Below are positions 25,268-35,100 of a stretch of 64,000 nt of DNA, in pieces. How positions within the stretch are numbered: the first letter of the stretch is position 1; every line of letters begins with the position of its first letter. This DNA comes from Sneathiellales bacterium (lineage in GTDB: Bacteria; Pseudomonadota; Alphaproteobacteria; JANQFL01). Location: the NCBI GenBank assembly GCA_028277845.1, contig JANQFL010000068.1, forward strand, positions 59,518 through 123,517, in the 5' to 3' direction. Below the pieces are notes generated by a model, which was not told the origin of the DNA, ran no database searches, and saw only the letters and a list, made by a program, of their open reading frames with translations. The position numbers and the translations under genes were made by a program.

Positions 25268-26435
25268 TATACAAATCTTCGAATTGGCGGGTCACGCTGT
25301 CGATCGTGAAATGTCTGACGATCCGATCCCTCGCAGCAGCACCCAACGCCACTCTTTCATCAATCGGCAAAGCCAACAGTTCCCCCATCGCCCGCGAAAG
25401 GGCATCGGGGTCACGCGGCGCAACAACCTTACCCGTGTTGCCGACAAGAAACGCTGTATCACCGATGTTGGTCACGACGGCCGGTACACCGGCGGCCATT
25501 GCTTCACCGACAGCCAGCGGAAAGGCTTCACCATAGGCCGAGGACATGCATACAAGATCCAGGGCGGCACAAACTCCTGGAATGTCGTTTCTTTCGCCAA
25601 GCAGATGCATGGCGTGCCCGATTCCAGCCTCCGCGATACATGACATTAACGTCTTGTTGTTCCGGTCCACGCCGTTGCCGCACAGGATGAAGTGTACCTT
25701 GGGCATTCGATGTAGAAGCTGCCGGGCCGCGGCAATGAAATTCGGAAAGTCCTTTTGCGGATCGAACCGCGCGATTTGGCCAACAACGAGAGCATCCAGG
25801 GGAATGTCCAACTCCTCACGTACCGCCGCCCCGGCCTGCCGGTCCGGCGCAAACTCCTCGACATCGAAGCCATTGGGGATGACCATCAGCTTTTCTTCCG
25901 CATATCCAAAACTCAGATGGATCTGCAAAGAAGATTGCGAGCAGCAGACAATCTTTTCCGGCAGCCATCCCGACAGAAACGTGGAGAGCCAGACCACCAT
26001 CCGGGTGGTGGCCTTCGTGGTTTCCTTTTCCAGACTGCTGGCGTGGATGCCCCAAATGACCGGTCCACAACGGCTGAGCTTCGCCGCAAATCCACCGGCC
26101 AGATTGGCGTGATACATCCAGTTGTGAACCAAGTTGGGACGGTTGCGCCGCAGATAACCCGCCAGGCGCCAAAACCCTGCCAAGCCGGGCCTGCCGGGTC
26201 TCATTCCCAATTCATAGACCGGTACGTCCAGCGCCTTAATCTTGGTCTTGAGTTCGCCCGCGCTGTCGGTTAGCGATATCACGTGGTGTTGGAACCGCTT
26301 TCGGTCGCTGGCAGCGATCAGGCGAAACAACATGGTCTCGGCACCGCCGGTTTCCAGGCCGGTAATGACGTGGGCGACTTTTACTTCAGGCTTTTGAACG
26401 GTCTCTTTGACCGCGTAGTAACTCGTCATGCGCAA
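25251..26435 (-). CDS. Glycosyltransferase family 4 (GT-B fold)
   Basis: This is a 394-residue GT-B glycosyltransferase transferring a sugar from a nucleotide donor. The N-terminal HVITGLETGGAETMLFRLI is the acceptor-side glycine loop of GT4 enzymes. The C-terminal EAFPLAVGEAMAAGVPAV with its E-x7-E pattern binds the donor. It is the fourth gene of a five-gene minus-strand cassette that includes a flippase and sulfotransferase, so a role in a surface polysaccharide is likely. Donor and acceptor are unknown. Confidence 0.9.
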   Translation of the reverse strand: MRMTSYYAVKETVQKPEVKVAHVITGLETGGAETMLFRLIAASDRKRFQHHVISLTDSAGELKTKIKALDVPVYELGMRPGRPGLAGFWRLAGYLRRNRPNLVHNWMYHANLAGGFAAKLSRCGPVIWGIHASSLEKETTKATTRMVVWLSTFLSGWLPEKIVCCSQSSLQIHLSFGYAEEKLMVIPNGFDVEEFAPDRQAGAAVREELDIPLDALVVGQIARFDPQKDFPNFIAAARQLLHRMPKVHFILCGNGVDRNNKTLMSCIAEAGIGHAMHLLGERNDIPGVCAALDLVCMSSAYGEAFPLAVGEAMAAGVPAVVTNIGDTAFLVGNTGKVVAPRDPDALSRAMGELLALPIDERVALGAAARDRIVRHFTIDSVTRQFEDLYNELQR

Positions 26436-26459
26436 TACAATGGTACTTTGGTGTTCGCT

Positions 26460-27173
26460 TTAGTTGCCCGTCCATGAGTTCGCGACCGGCTTTCGTGCAG
26501 CAAAAAAAATGTTGGCGTAAACCAGCGTTGACCCCGCCTTTGCCAGCGGCCACCGAATTAGGAATTTTGCCAATCCGGACACAGTCGCCTCCGCATAGTC
26601 ACGAAAAGCACAAACGGTCACACGCGCCACCCGAAGTCCGGCATCTTCCATAAGGTGCCGGATCGTGGTTTTATCGAATGTCTGTTGGTGCCCCCAACGA
26701 TGGAACGGCTCACCGCAGTGAGGACATATCACCCTATTGTCTTCCAGATTTTCACGATGGGGCACCGTTCCGACAAACAGGCCTTCGACCTTCAGAACCC
26801 GCATAATCTCATTGAGTGCCGATGTCAATTGAGCGTCGTCAAGATGCTCGATGACCTCGGAACAGAACACGGCGTCGAAACTTTGATCTCTGAACGGAAG
26901 GCTTTCCACCTGACCGACCGTCGGCCGAATTTCGCCGCTGGCCAAAGCTTGCGCAGCCGCACGATCAGGATCGAGCGAATACACATCCCAGCCATAGGCC
27001 GCACATTGCCGTTCGAGCCAACCGTTGCCAATTCCAACGTTCAGAACCCTGACGGCTCCGTCAGGTACGTATTTGCGGACATAGCGGCACAAGTATCGCA
27101 GTCGCGGGACGGCGTCGGCAAATATCTCGGCACCGTCGCCCTGGTAGTGCCGCCAAATGAGTTCCTGTTTCAG
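26460..27173 (-). CDS. Class I SAM-dependent methyltransferase
   Basis: The core carries motif I (VLNVGIGNGWLERQ), an acidic residue after strand 2 (YSLDPD) and motif IV (FDAVFCSEVIEHLDD). No ATG or GTG start precedes the conserved region in frame. The first standard start is TTG 27092, giving 210 residues. The coding pattern (LIWRHYQGDGAE) continues upstream to a CTG at 27173 with GGGG about 10 bases before it, giving 237 residues. I report the longer form. A segment with a CPHCGEPFHRWGH zinc-like knuckle lies in the middle. It probably methylates a glycan or a lipid-linked intermediate of the cassette. Confidence 0.78.
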   Translation of the reverse strand: MKQELIWRHYQGDGAEIFADAVPRLRYLCRYVRKYVPDGAVRVLNVGIGNGWLERQCAAYGWDVYSLDPDRAAAQALASGEIRPTVGQVESLPFRDQSFDAVFCSEVIEHLDDAQLTSALNEIMRVLKVEGLFVGTVPHRENLEDNRVICPHCGEPFHRWGHQQTFDKTTIRHLMEDAGLRVARVTVCAFRDYAEATVSGLAKFLIRWPLAKAGSTLVYANIFFAARKPVANSWTGN

Positions 27174-27191
27174 TTTGTTCGTTACCCCAGG

Positions 27192-28100
27192 TTATGGTTC
27201 GTCAACCCAATGCGAAAGATTGCGATCGATTAACTCTCCGAGCTGAACTATATCGTGTTCGAAACTTGTGATCATCAACCTCTTCATGTCACCGGTCACT
27301 TGCGTAGGGGGAGCGGTTTTGGCGTTGACGCGGATCAGATACTCGATCGGTGTCGATATTCCCGGACCGGTAAGCGACCGCAGTTTCCGCCACATCGCCC
27401 GTGCCGGCTTTGGAGGACGCAGAAGCAGAGAACCAAGCAGCGGGAAACGATGTTGTTTCTGTACATTTACTTTCGGAAATTGAGACCTTCCATCTTCTGG
27501 AAGATCCAGGAATTTCAACACCGAACGATATTCTCTCTCCGGGTCGAAGGTCCAGTCGTCAAACAGCACAAAGTGAACTTGCCGGTACGGGAATACACCA
27601 AGCAGACGGTTGACCTGTGCACCCAGGCGACCAATTTCGGCATATTGCAACAGCCGCTGCTCAAAGCACTTTGCCGGAAGGTTTTCTCCACGGCGGCGCA
27701 GATCCTGCAACTCCCAGGCGTCGGCCAAATCGCCGCAATCCTCGTTGAAGGCGAACAGCATATGGCCGTGCAGTGACGGAATCAGGTCGAGCGGATTGCG
27801 CAGCATAACGATGAGCCGGGCATCCCGGTTGAAATCACGGATGCGTTGGATGGCGTTGCTGGAATAAAGATACCAGACGGACGCTTCTCCGACACGCGTA
27901 TGTTGCGGCGCGCGTGAAGCGAATAGCTTTTGATAGTCCGGCAGTGTGATCACATAGCGGGTACCAGGCAGATCGTCGGCGAAGAAGTGAGGTTCCTTGG
28001 GGCGCGACATGAATACGTTGGGATGATCCCGCAGATACTCGCTCAAAGCAGTGGTGCCGCACTTGGGGGCGCCGACGATAAAGAAGTTCGGCACGTTCAT
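27192..28100 (-). CDS. Sulfotransferase family protein
   Basis: The 302-residue enzyme transfers sulfate from PAPS. The 5'-phosphosulfate loop is visible as FIVGAPKCGTTALSEYL at the N-terminus, and the 3'-phosphate site as RDARLIVMLRNPLDLIPSLH. KEPHFFADD is typical of the heparan/N-deacetylase-type group. The start overlaps the flippase stop by 4 bases. In this setting it suggests a sulfated surface or extracellular glycan. Confidence 0.88.
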   Translation of the reverse strand: MNVPNFFIVGAPKCGTTALSEYLRDHPNVFMSRPKEPHFFADDLPGTRYVITLPDYQKLFASRAPQHTRVGEASVWYLYSSNAIQRIRDFNRDARLIVMLRNPLDLIPSLHGHMLFAFNEDCGDLADAWELQDLRRRGENLPAKCFEQRLLQYAEIGRLGAQVNRLLGVFPYRQVHFVLFDDWTFDPEREYRSVLKFLDLPEDGRSQFPKVNVQKQHRFPLLGSLLLRPPKPARAMWRKLRSLTGPGISTPIEYLIRVNAKTAPPTQVTGDMKRLMITSFEHDIVQLGELIDRNLSHWVDEP

Positions 28101-29440
28101 CGGCTACGGGCCCGAAACAGAAACGCCACCGGCAGGAAGCCCAGACGGTCTTTGACGGTGCGGAGCAACAGGCCGTTCCACAATGCGGTCGAGATGACTG
28201 TTGCAACCGCCGCGCCTTCAATACCGTAGGCGGGTATCAACAGGGTATTAAGGGTAATGTTGGCAATTAATGCGATCAGCATGGCAAGGGCCGCCGGCCG
28301 TTCACCACCGGTCATGGTCATCAGAACGCCAACCGGGCCCGCTGCGGCGTTGATGATGTGACTGATCATAATTATCAACAAGACACCGTAGCTGGCTGTA
28401 AATGATCGTCCGAACAACGCCAGCGCCCAGTCTCCGAACAGGAAGAGGAAGAGTCCTGCCACGACGGCAAACGCCAAGCCAGTGCGGGCGGTCAATACCG
28501 CCAAGCGGAGCAACGCGTCGTGTTTCCCCTGGCTGTAATGCCTTGAGATGATCGGCGCGGCGACGCCGTTGACGGCAATCAGGCCGAACAGCACGAGTGC
28601 GGACAGGCGGGCCGCCACGCCGTATTGGCCAGCTGCTTCGGAGTCGACGAATGCACCGACCATCACGGTATCGATATGATTGAGTATCATGTGGGTCGCC
28701 GATAGCACGGCCAATGGCAATGCCGTGACCAGCCAGTGCCGCTTCCCGGATACGACCTCCGCGCCGCTGACAGCCGAGGGCATCGCGCGTGTCAACCAGA
28801 CAGCAGCTACCGCAAACCCGATAGCCATGACCACCCCGAATGTCATGACCGCGTACCGGGCCGACAACGGTCCGTCAATTAGTGCATCAATCACCAGAAC
28901 CAGAACCATGCTGATGGCCGGAACGGCTAAGCGCTCAATCACGATCCCGCGCACGAAACGGTGCAGACCGATCAGTGTCGCTTGGCTGGTTTGCAATAAG
29001 GCGAGAACGGGGACAAAAAGGGCGCCTGTCAACAAGGCCGCTTGCACCGAGTCGTCGAAATGATCCGAGGCGGCGGTCAAGATTATCGCGAATATGACGC
29101 CGGCGGCTATTCCGCCGGCGGCAACGGCGGGCACGACGAAGCGAAACAGGCCGCGCATGCGAGACCAGTCTTCCGCCGCACTATAGGCCGCCGCAAACCG
29201 GGTCGCCGCGGTATCCAGACCGCCTTTTCCGATCAATGCCAGAATGGTGATCCAGGCCACTGTCAGATAAAACGCCCCGTATTCCTCCGGGCCCAAGACA
29301 CGGGCCATCGTGATATGCAGGATGAACAGCGCCCCCGCGCCCAGGGCATTGATGGCAAACGTTGCGGTCGAGGCCGAGAGTACCGTTTTGCCGGACGCAG
29401 GCGACGCGGTCCTACTTGACTGGGAAGACGATGCCGGCAA
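28097..29440 (-). CDS. Polysaccharide flippase (MATE/Wzx-like)
   Basis: The 447-residue protein has 12 to 14 membrane helices and the pattern of the oligosaccharide flippase family: TFAINALGAGALFILHITMA and GPEEYGAFYL near the N-terminus. It would move lipid-linked oligosaccharide across the inner membrane. It is the first gene of the minus-strand cassette, starting about 135 bases from tRNA-Arg. It is coupled to the sulfotransferase by a 4-base overlap. Confidence 0.88.
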   Translation of the reverse strand: MPASSSQSSRTASPASGKTVLSASTATFAINALGAGALFILHITMARVLGPEEYGAFYLTVAWITILALIGKGGLDTAATRFAAAYSAAEDWSRMRGLFRFVVPAVAAGGIAAGVIFAIILTAASDHFDDSVQAALLTGALFVPVLALLQTSQATLIGLHRFVRGIVIERLAVPAISMVLVLVIDALIDGPLSARYAVMTFGVVMAIGFAVAAVWLTRAMPSAVSGAEVVSGKRHWLVTALPLAVLSATHMILNHIDTVMVGAFVDSEAAGQYGVAARLSALVLFGLIAVNGVAAPIISRHYSQGKHDALLRLAVLTARTGLAFAVVAGLFLFLFGDWALALFGRSFTASYGVLLIIMISHIINAAAGPVGVLMTMTGGERPAALAMLIALIANITLNTLLIPAYGIEGAAVATVISTALWNGLLLRTVKDRLGFLPVAFLFRARSR

Positions 29441-29505
29441 GATGTTTCCGTTGAGGCCAGAGGTTCACAGAGACGCGATTCCTAACTGATCGTCGGTTGC
29501 AAGGC

Positions 29506-29526
29506 GAATGGCGCGCCCGTTCGAAC
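29506..29526. repeat. Partial copy of the tRNA-Arg 3' end
   Basis: GAATGGCGCGCCCG at 29506-29519 is identical to 29572-29585, which spans the tRNA-Arg CCA end and acceptor stem. TTCGAAC follows directly here and 6 bases later in the tRNA. It reads like a scar of integration at the tRNA or a decayed tRNA duplicate, lying between the tRNA and the glycan cassette. Confidence 0.6.
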
Positions 29527-29558
29527 TTTGGTCGAACTCCTCTTTGATAAGCAGGGCG

Positions 29559-29578
29559 GCCATTCCTAGAGGAATGGC
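29559..29578. repeat. Perfect hairpin overlapping the tRNA-Arg CCA end
   Basis: GCCATTCC and GGAATGGC form an 8-bp stem with a 4-base loop (TAGA on the plus strand). One arm contains the encoded CCA terminus of tRNA-Arg. No T tract follows, so it may be a 3' processing signal or weak terminator for the tRNA. Confidence 0.55.
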
Positions 29579-29651
29579 GCGCCCGGCAGGATTCGAACCT
29601 GCGACCTGCGGATTAGAAGTCCGCTGCTCTATCCAGCTGAGCTACGGGCGC
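29575..29651 (-). tRNA. tRNA-Arg(TCT)
   Basis: The 77-base minus-strand gene folds into a full cloverleaf. The acceptor stem GCGCCCG pairs with CGGGCGC, the D arm has GCTC/GAGC, the anticodon stem GCGGA/TCCGC holds loop CTTCTAA with anticodon TCT, and the T arm is GCAGG-TTCGAAT-CCTGC. CCA is encoded. It decodes AGA. Confidence 0.97.
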
Positions 29652-29709
29652 AATACGGGAATGGTAACAGACGCGGTCCCGACCGCCCACCGGGCGGTCG
29701 ACACGGGCC

Positions 29710-29988
29710 TTAGCGGAAATTGTCGGAATAGGCACGGATGTGCCGCTTGCGTTTTTGTTCGGGCAACACGGAATAGGTCATGCCGTGTTTTTCGGCGTAG
29801 GCAACGGCGTCTTCCCGGCTCTCGAACGTCAGCGCCACTTGCGGCTTGGTATCGTCGCAACTGGTCCAGCCCATCAGATTGTCGATGGTTCTGGGGGAAT
29901 CGTTTTCAAACTCCAAGCGCCAGCGGCGGGCCTTGGCCCGGCCGGACTGCATGGCCGTCTTGGCCGGTTTGAAAATCCGTGCATGCAT
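29710..29988 (-). CDS. NDUFS4-like complex I accessory protein (ETC complex I subunit family)
   Basis: The 92-residue protein matches the short bacterial homologues of the 18-kDa accessory subunit of NADH dehydrogenase. Visible are [17 protein letters not shown] at the N-terminus, WRLEFE, then [20 protein letters not shown] and [11 protein letters not shown]. Such proteins are characteristic of Alphaproteobacteria and sit on the peripheral arm of complex I. It is a single gene next to tRNA-Arg, away from any nuo cluster. Confidence 0.88.
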   Translation of the reverse strand: MHARIFKPAKTAMQSGRAKARRWRLEFENDSPRTIDNLMGWTSCDDTKPQVALTFESREDAVAYAEKHGMTYSVLPEQKRKRHIRAYSDNFR

Positions 29989-30079
29989 GGTGCGACGTCC
30001 TCGCTGATCCCGTACTTTGGCGGCAAAGTGATGGAATCGCGGGAATTCGTCAAGACGCGAGTTGCCGCAGGCGGCCCGG

Positions 30080-30673
30080 TCAAGTGCGCTCGGCGATCAT
30101 GCCCTGAACGATCCATTCGGCGGTCGTTTTGAAGTCCCGGCGATAGCGGGTCTCCAATCCGAGGGGTTCCAGGGATTCGTAGGCGAGAAATGCCGTTACG
30201 ATGCCGTAGGCCGCCGTTTTCCGGTTTTTCGGTTCCACCTCGGGATATCCGGTGGCCAGCACCCGTTCGATATCCCCGACGAAGCCATCGAACCAATCCG
30301 TGACGATCGCCTGCAGTTCCGGAATGCGGGAGGCTTCCTTGATCAGGGCATCGGATATGACCGGCGGCGGCAGCGCATCGTCTTCGTCGGGCAACAACAG
30401 CACCTCGATCAGCAATCCGGCGTTGTTGGGCATCTTCAAATGTTTCCAAAGATCGCGGGTCAGGGCCCGGATCCGGCCAAACACCCGTTGCCCCAGCGAC
30501 ACCAGCAAATCGTCCCGATTGCCGACGAAATGGCGCACGACGCTGCGTTTCATGCCGGCTTCCTCGGCCACCATCTCCAGCGACACGCCGCCCACGGTAT
30601 GGCGCTCGATCAGGCGTTGGAAGGCATCGAGGATTTCCTCGGTACGGACATTCTGAAGGCTGGCTCTGGGCAT
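30080..30673 (-). CDS. TetR family transcriptional repressor
   Basis: The 197-residue protein has an N-terminal TetR helix-turn-helix in residues 8-55 (EEILDAFQRLIERHTVGG, MVAEEAGMKRSVVRHFVGNR). The ligand domain is divergent, as usual. It is divergent from the RND adaptor gene across about 85 bases that carry two copies of a dyad. It most likely represses the efflux operon and itself, with release by a pump substrate. Confidence 0.88.
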   Translation of the reverse strand: MPRASLQNVRTEEILDAFQRLIERHTVGGVSLEMVAEEAGMKRSVVRHFVGNRDDLLVSLGQRVFGRIRALTRDLWKHLKMPNNAGLLIEVLLLPDEDDALPPPVISDALIKEASRIPELQAIVTDWFDGFVGDIERVLATGYPEVEPKNRKTAAYGIVTAFLAYESLEPLGLETRYRRDFKTTAEWIVQGMIAERT

Positions 30674-30687
30674 GATTATTATATTTC

Positions 30688-30703
30688 TTCAACTTGACGA
30701 TTT
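30688..30703. promoter_or_regulatory. Putative TetR operator, copy 1
   Basis: TTCAACTTGACGATTT is one of two 16-base direct repeats that differ at one position; the other is at 30737-30752, 49 bases away. The first 11 bases are a near-palindrome. It lies 14 bases upstream of the TetR start. Confidence 0.55.
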
Positions 30704-30736
30704 ATTCAAGAGTTCTTACCTCTTAGACGATAAATA

Positions 30737-30752
30737 TTCAACTTGAAGATTT
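30737..30752. promoter_or_regulatory. Putative TetR operator, copy 2
   Basis: TTCAACTTGAAGATTT begins with the perfect 11-base palindrome TTCAA-C-TTGAA and ends 5 bases before the RND adaptor ATG. Binding here would block the adaptor's ribosome site or early elongation. Confidence 0.6.
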
Positions 30753-30757
30753 TCATT

Positions 30758-32167
30758 ATGAACACCCGCCGCGCACGGCCTTCCACCACGCCGCTTCCCT
30801 CGAACTCAGAGAATTCCGCCGATAATCCGGCACCGGGAAACCTAAAACGCCGGTCAAAATTGGGCGGATTATTCCGCTCCCCCTGGCTCTGGTTGCCGGT
30901 CGTGATGATGGCCTATCTGGTTGTTGCCGAAGTTTCCTGGGAACAGACCGTCGCCGCCGACTATCAGTATGCGGACGAGACATCGGCGGTCATGCCGGTC
31001 TCCATGGTGCAGCCGGAATACCGCTCCATGAAAGGCTGGGTGCACGGCGAAGGCACCGCCAAGGCCGTTCGCCGTGTCGCCCTGCGCTTCGAAGTACCCG
31101 GACGCATTGCCTGGCTCGGCACGCGCCCGGACGGCCAGCCTCTGCGTGAAGGCGACAGGGTGACGGGCCCGACGCGGGATGCCCCCGCGGGCCAGACTTT
31201 ATTGGCCCTGGACGACCGGGACTACCGCCTTGAGGTCGCGCAAACCGAGGCGGCCCTGCACCGCGCCCGCAAGGCCGTGCAGGTCGCCAACGCCGACCTG
31301 AAGAAGTCGGAGGCGGAGGCCCGCTTCAACCGCGCGCAATTGAACCGCAAGCTGCAATTGATCAAGAAAGGCTCCGTGGCCCAGCAGTCCGTCGATCAGG
31401 CCAAAGCCAATCGGGACATTGCCGAGGCGGGTCTGCGCACGGCGAAATTGCGTATCGACGAGGCCATCGCCATGGCGCGGACGGCAAAAGCACAACATGA
31501 ACAGGCTGTGAACCGCCTCAACAAAACCCGCCTCCATGCGCCTTGGGACGGTGTCGTCGCCCGTATCAATGCCCGTGTCGGGCGCTATGTGGATCCCGCG
31601 GGTTTCGCCGCCCAGAGCACCGAAGAGCGAATCCGCCGACTGCCCATCGCCCTGATCGATCCGTCGACATTAGAGATCGAACTGGAAATTCCCGTACATG
31701 ACGGATTGCTCGTGACGGTGGGCCAGAAAGCCAAGGTCCGTAGTTACTATCGACGGCCCGATACGCCTTCCGCCGACCCGGGCGGGTGGATTGACGCCAC
31801 GGTGTATTCGGTCTCTCCCATGTTGTCTCCCGGCGCACGATCGGTTCGAATCAAATTACGCACGGCCGACACCGATCCCGGGCTACGCGACGGCGAACTT
31901 GTTATCGCCCAGGTGCTTACAATCGAAAAGCGGCGTTCCTTGGCCGTGCCGGAACGCGCACTGCTTTTCCGTGCCAACGAGGCCCACGTATTCACGGTCG
32001 ATGCCGGCACCGGCATGGTGACGCGTCGGAAAGTTCGGACCGGATTACGCGACGGCACGTTTGTCGAGATTGCCGGCGGTGAAGTCGACGAGACCAGCAT
32101 CGTCGTGACCGACGGACGGCAGCGTCTGTCAGACGGCGCCTACGTCACCATTGCCACCCCCCGGTAG
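30758..32167 (+). CDS. RND efflux periplasmic adaptor (HlyD/MFP family)
   Basis: This is a membrane-fusion protein of about 469 residues that links an inner-membrane RND pump to an outer-membrane channel. A membrane anchor lies near residues 43-60 (PWLWLPVVMMAYLVVAEV). Half-lipoyl segments flank an alpha-helical hairpin with heptad-like Ala/Lys/Gln patterns (VAQTEAALHRARKAVQVANA; MARTAKAQHEQAVNRLN). The barrel domain follows. The RND pump gene starts 28 bases downstream. No TolC-like gene is present. ATG 30758 is used; TTG 30743 is less likely. A TetR gene diverges from it. Confidence 0.88.
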   Translation: MNTRRARPSTTPLPSNSENSADNPAPGNLKRRSKLGGLFRSPWLWLPVVMMAYLVVAEVSWEQTVAADYQYADETSAVMPVSMVQPEYRSMKGWVHGEGTAKAVRRVALRFEVPGRIAWLGTRPDGQPLREGDRVTGPTRDAPAGQTLLALDDRDYRLEVAQTEAALHRARKAVQVANADLKKSEAEARFNRAQLNRKLQLIKKGSVAQQSVDQAKANRDIAEAGLRTAKLRIDEAIAMARTAKAQHEQAVNRLNKTRLHAPWDGVVARINARVGRYVDPAGFAAQSTEERIRRLPIALIDPSTLEIELEIPVHDGLLVTVGQKAKVRSYYRRPDTPSADPGGWIDATVYSVSPMLSPGARSVRIKLRTADTDPGLRDGELVIAQVLTIEKRRSLAVPERALLFRANEAHVFTVDAGTGMVTRRKVRTGLRDGTFVEIAGGEVDETSIVVTDGRQRLSDGAYVTIATPR

Positions 32168-32195
32168 AACCGCTTCAACGAACCGATTCCCGACC

Positions 32196-35100
32196 ATGTC
32201 CGATTCGTCATCGTCATCCTCGCCTCCTGAGTGGACCCGCACCTTTCTTTACAAGCGTACCGTCGCCGCCCTGTGCGCCGCGCTGTTTCTCGTGTCCGGT
32301 TTCCTGGCCTATCAATCCCTGATCAAGGAAGCACTGCCCAATCTGGCCATTCCGATCGCCGACGTGCAGGTGCACTGGCACGGCGCCTCGCCGGGTGTGA
32401 TGGAAAAGGAGGTCACCAACAAAATCGAAAAGGAATTGCGCGGCATGAAAGGGTTGAAGCGCTACAGCAGCGGTTCACAGAACTCCCACGCCTCGTTCAT
32501 TGTCGAATTCGAACCGGACGCGCCGCTACGCGAATCCATGGACCTGCTGCGTGAAAAGGTGCGCAAGGCGGAAGCCGATTTCCACAAAAGTGTCGAGAAG
32601 CCCAAGATCACCCAGTTCGCCATCCGCAATTCGCCGATATTGTCGCTCGTGCTTTATGGCGATCTGGAAGAGCGGGAGTTGGGCGCCGCCGCCAAGCGGC
32701 TCAAGCGCCGGATCGAACGGATCAATGGCATCCGGAAAGCAACGCTCTATGGACACCGCAAGGAATTCGTATTCGTCCAGTTGATTCCCGAACAACTGCA
32801 GGCCCAGGGGATCTCACCGGCAACCGTAATCGAACGCCTGCGCCGGCATGAACAGGACCTGCCGCTCGGCGAATACGAAAACCGCGACCTGTCCTATTTG
32901 GTCAAAAGCGAAACGGCGTTTCACGACGTGGCCACCATCCGCGACCTGCCGTTGGGCCGTAGTCCGGACGGCAAAGTGGTGCGGGTCAAGGATATCGCCC
33001 GCGTGGAGCAGACACTTTATCGCAAGCAGTGGGACGCGTCCTTCAGCAAGAACGGCAGCGCCTATCGGGACGGCGTCGCCATATCGGCCGTGCAGGTACC
33101 GGGCCGCGACACGGTCGGCTTGACCGAACGAATCAAACAGGTGGTCGAGGAAGCCCGATCCCTGCCCGGCTGGCCGCAAGGCATGCAATATGAAGTGGTC
33201 TTCAACGAAGGCGACATCATCGGTACCGAACTGAAAACCAGCCTGACCAGCGGCTGGCAGGCGGTGTTGGTGGTCTTTGCCGTACTGTTCATATTGCTGA
33301 CCTGGCGCGAAGCCTTGGTCGCGGCACTATGCATCCCCATTACCCTACTGGGCACCCTCGGCGTGTTGTGGCTCATGGGCTACACCCTGAATGTCATGGT
33401 GATTATCGGCGTCATTCTGGCACTGGGGCTTCTGGTCGACGATTTCATCCTGATGATGGAAGGCATGCACGACGGCGTTTTCGTCAAACGCCTGCCGTTC
33501 TTTCGCGCGGCCTGGCGCACGGTCAAGTCCTACGCCTTGCCCTCGCTGTCCGGCACCATCACGACGGTGCTGGTGCTCGTGCCGCTGGCGGCCATCGGCG
33601 GCCTGGACGGCAAGTTCATCCGGCTCATTCCTGTGACCGCCGCCATTTGTTTGATGATGTCCTATCTGGTGTCCATTCTGGTGGCCATCCCGTTATCGCG
33701 TATCGTTCTGGACGGCCGCGACACCGCCCACAAGACACCGTGGATCGATCGGGTCTCGGCTTGGGCCGAAGGCAAACTGACGTCGTGGCTTCGCTCCGGT
33801 CCCGTGGCATCACGCTCGCGGTCGGTCAATGCCCTGGCGCTGGGCGCCGTCGTGTTCCTGTTCGCCGCCTTCGTGGCGACGCAATTGCCGGTCATTCTCA
33901 ACCCACAGGCGGACGGACGCGACATCGGCATCACGGTTGAATTGCCGGTCGATTACAAGCTCGACGAATCGGAAGCCGTCGCCCGCGATATCGGTGCGGT
34001 TCTGCGTGAAAAACCCTATATCGAATCGGTGCTGCGCATCGTCGGCGAGCGGGATTTTCTTTACGAGGGATCGCCGGAAGACAGTCTGTCGGTCAGCACG
34101 GCTCCCAACAATATCGGCTTCAACATCCTGCTCACGCCGAAGGACGCGCGCGACCGGCTTGGGTATCAGTATGTCCGTGAGTTGCGCCGAAGCTTGAATA
34201 CGGTGCTGCGGTCCGTTCCCGGCCACCGGGTCACGATCACCGCCGAAGACGGCGGTCCAAGCAACCAGGACCCGGTGCAGATCAACCTGTCCGGTCCGAA
34301 CATGGGCACATTGCGCGACATTTCCCTGCAGGTGCAGCACCGGCTGTATGAAATCGACGGTTTGAACGACGTACGGGACAATCTCAGCCAGAGCAAGGCA
34401 GAGGCCGTGCTGCGGCCGCGCCGGGAAATGCTCGACTACTACGATATCGACGAACGCGATTTGAACCTTCAGCTCAGCATGTACCTGGGCGATACCAAAA
34501 TCGCCCACATGCGCCGCCCGGGCACGGTGGACGACATGGAGATCCGCATTGCCTCCTACTGGCCGAGCCAGTCCGGCCGGGTGGGCGGTCCGGCGGACCG
34601 GGAGGAACTTTGGCGCATACCGATCCGCACGCCCGACGGCCGTTGGGTGCCCTACCGCATGCTGGTCGACCAGGAAATATCGGAGCAGCCCTCCGTCATC
34701 ACCCACAAGAACGGGCAACGCAGCCTGACGGTCATGGCCAAGACGTTCACATTGCCGCTCGACGAGGTGCACCGGCTGGTCGATCCGGTCATGCAGGACC
34801 TGCAGAAGAGCTGGCCGCCCGGATACACCTACCGGTACGCCGGTGAACAGGAAGCCGCGCGCGAAGCCTACGGCAACTCCGCCAAGGCCCTGATTATCGC
34901 CGTGGTCCTGGTATTCGGCGTGCTGGCGCTGCAGTTCGATTCGTTCAAGCAGCCCGTCATCATTCTGTTCGCCGCGCTGTTCGCCATCATGGGGGTGGTG
35001 CTTGGCTTCGGCCTGCTCGCCTATCCGTTTTCCTTTGCCGCCATGATCGGCGTGATCGCCCTGGTGGGCATCACGGTCAACGATTCGATCGTCATGGTCG

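Noticed and set aside
29506..29651. A second complete tRNA gene next to tRNA-Arg
   Set aside because: Only the 3' acceptor portion and TTCGAAC are repeated; D and anticodon arms are absent.
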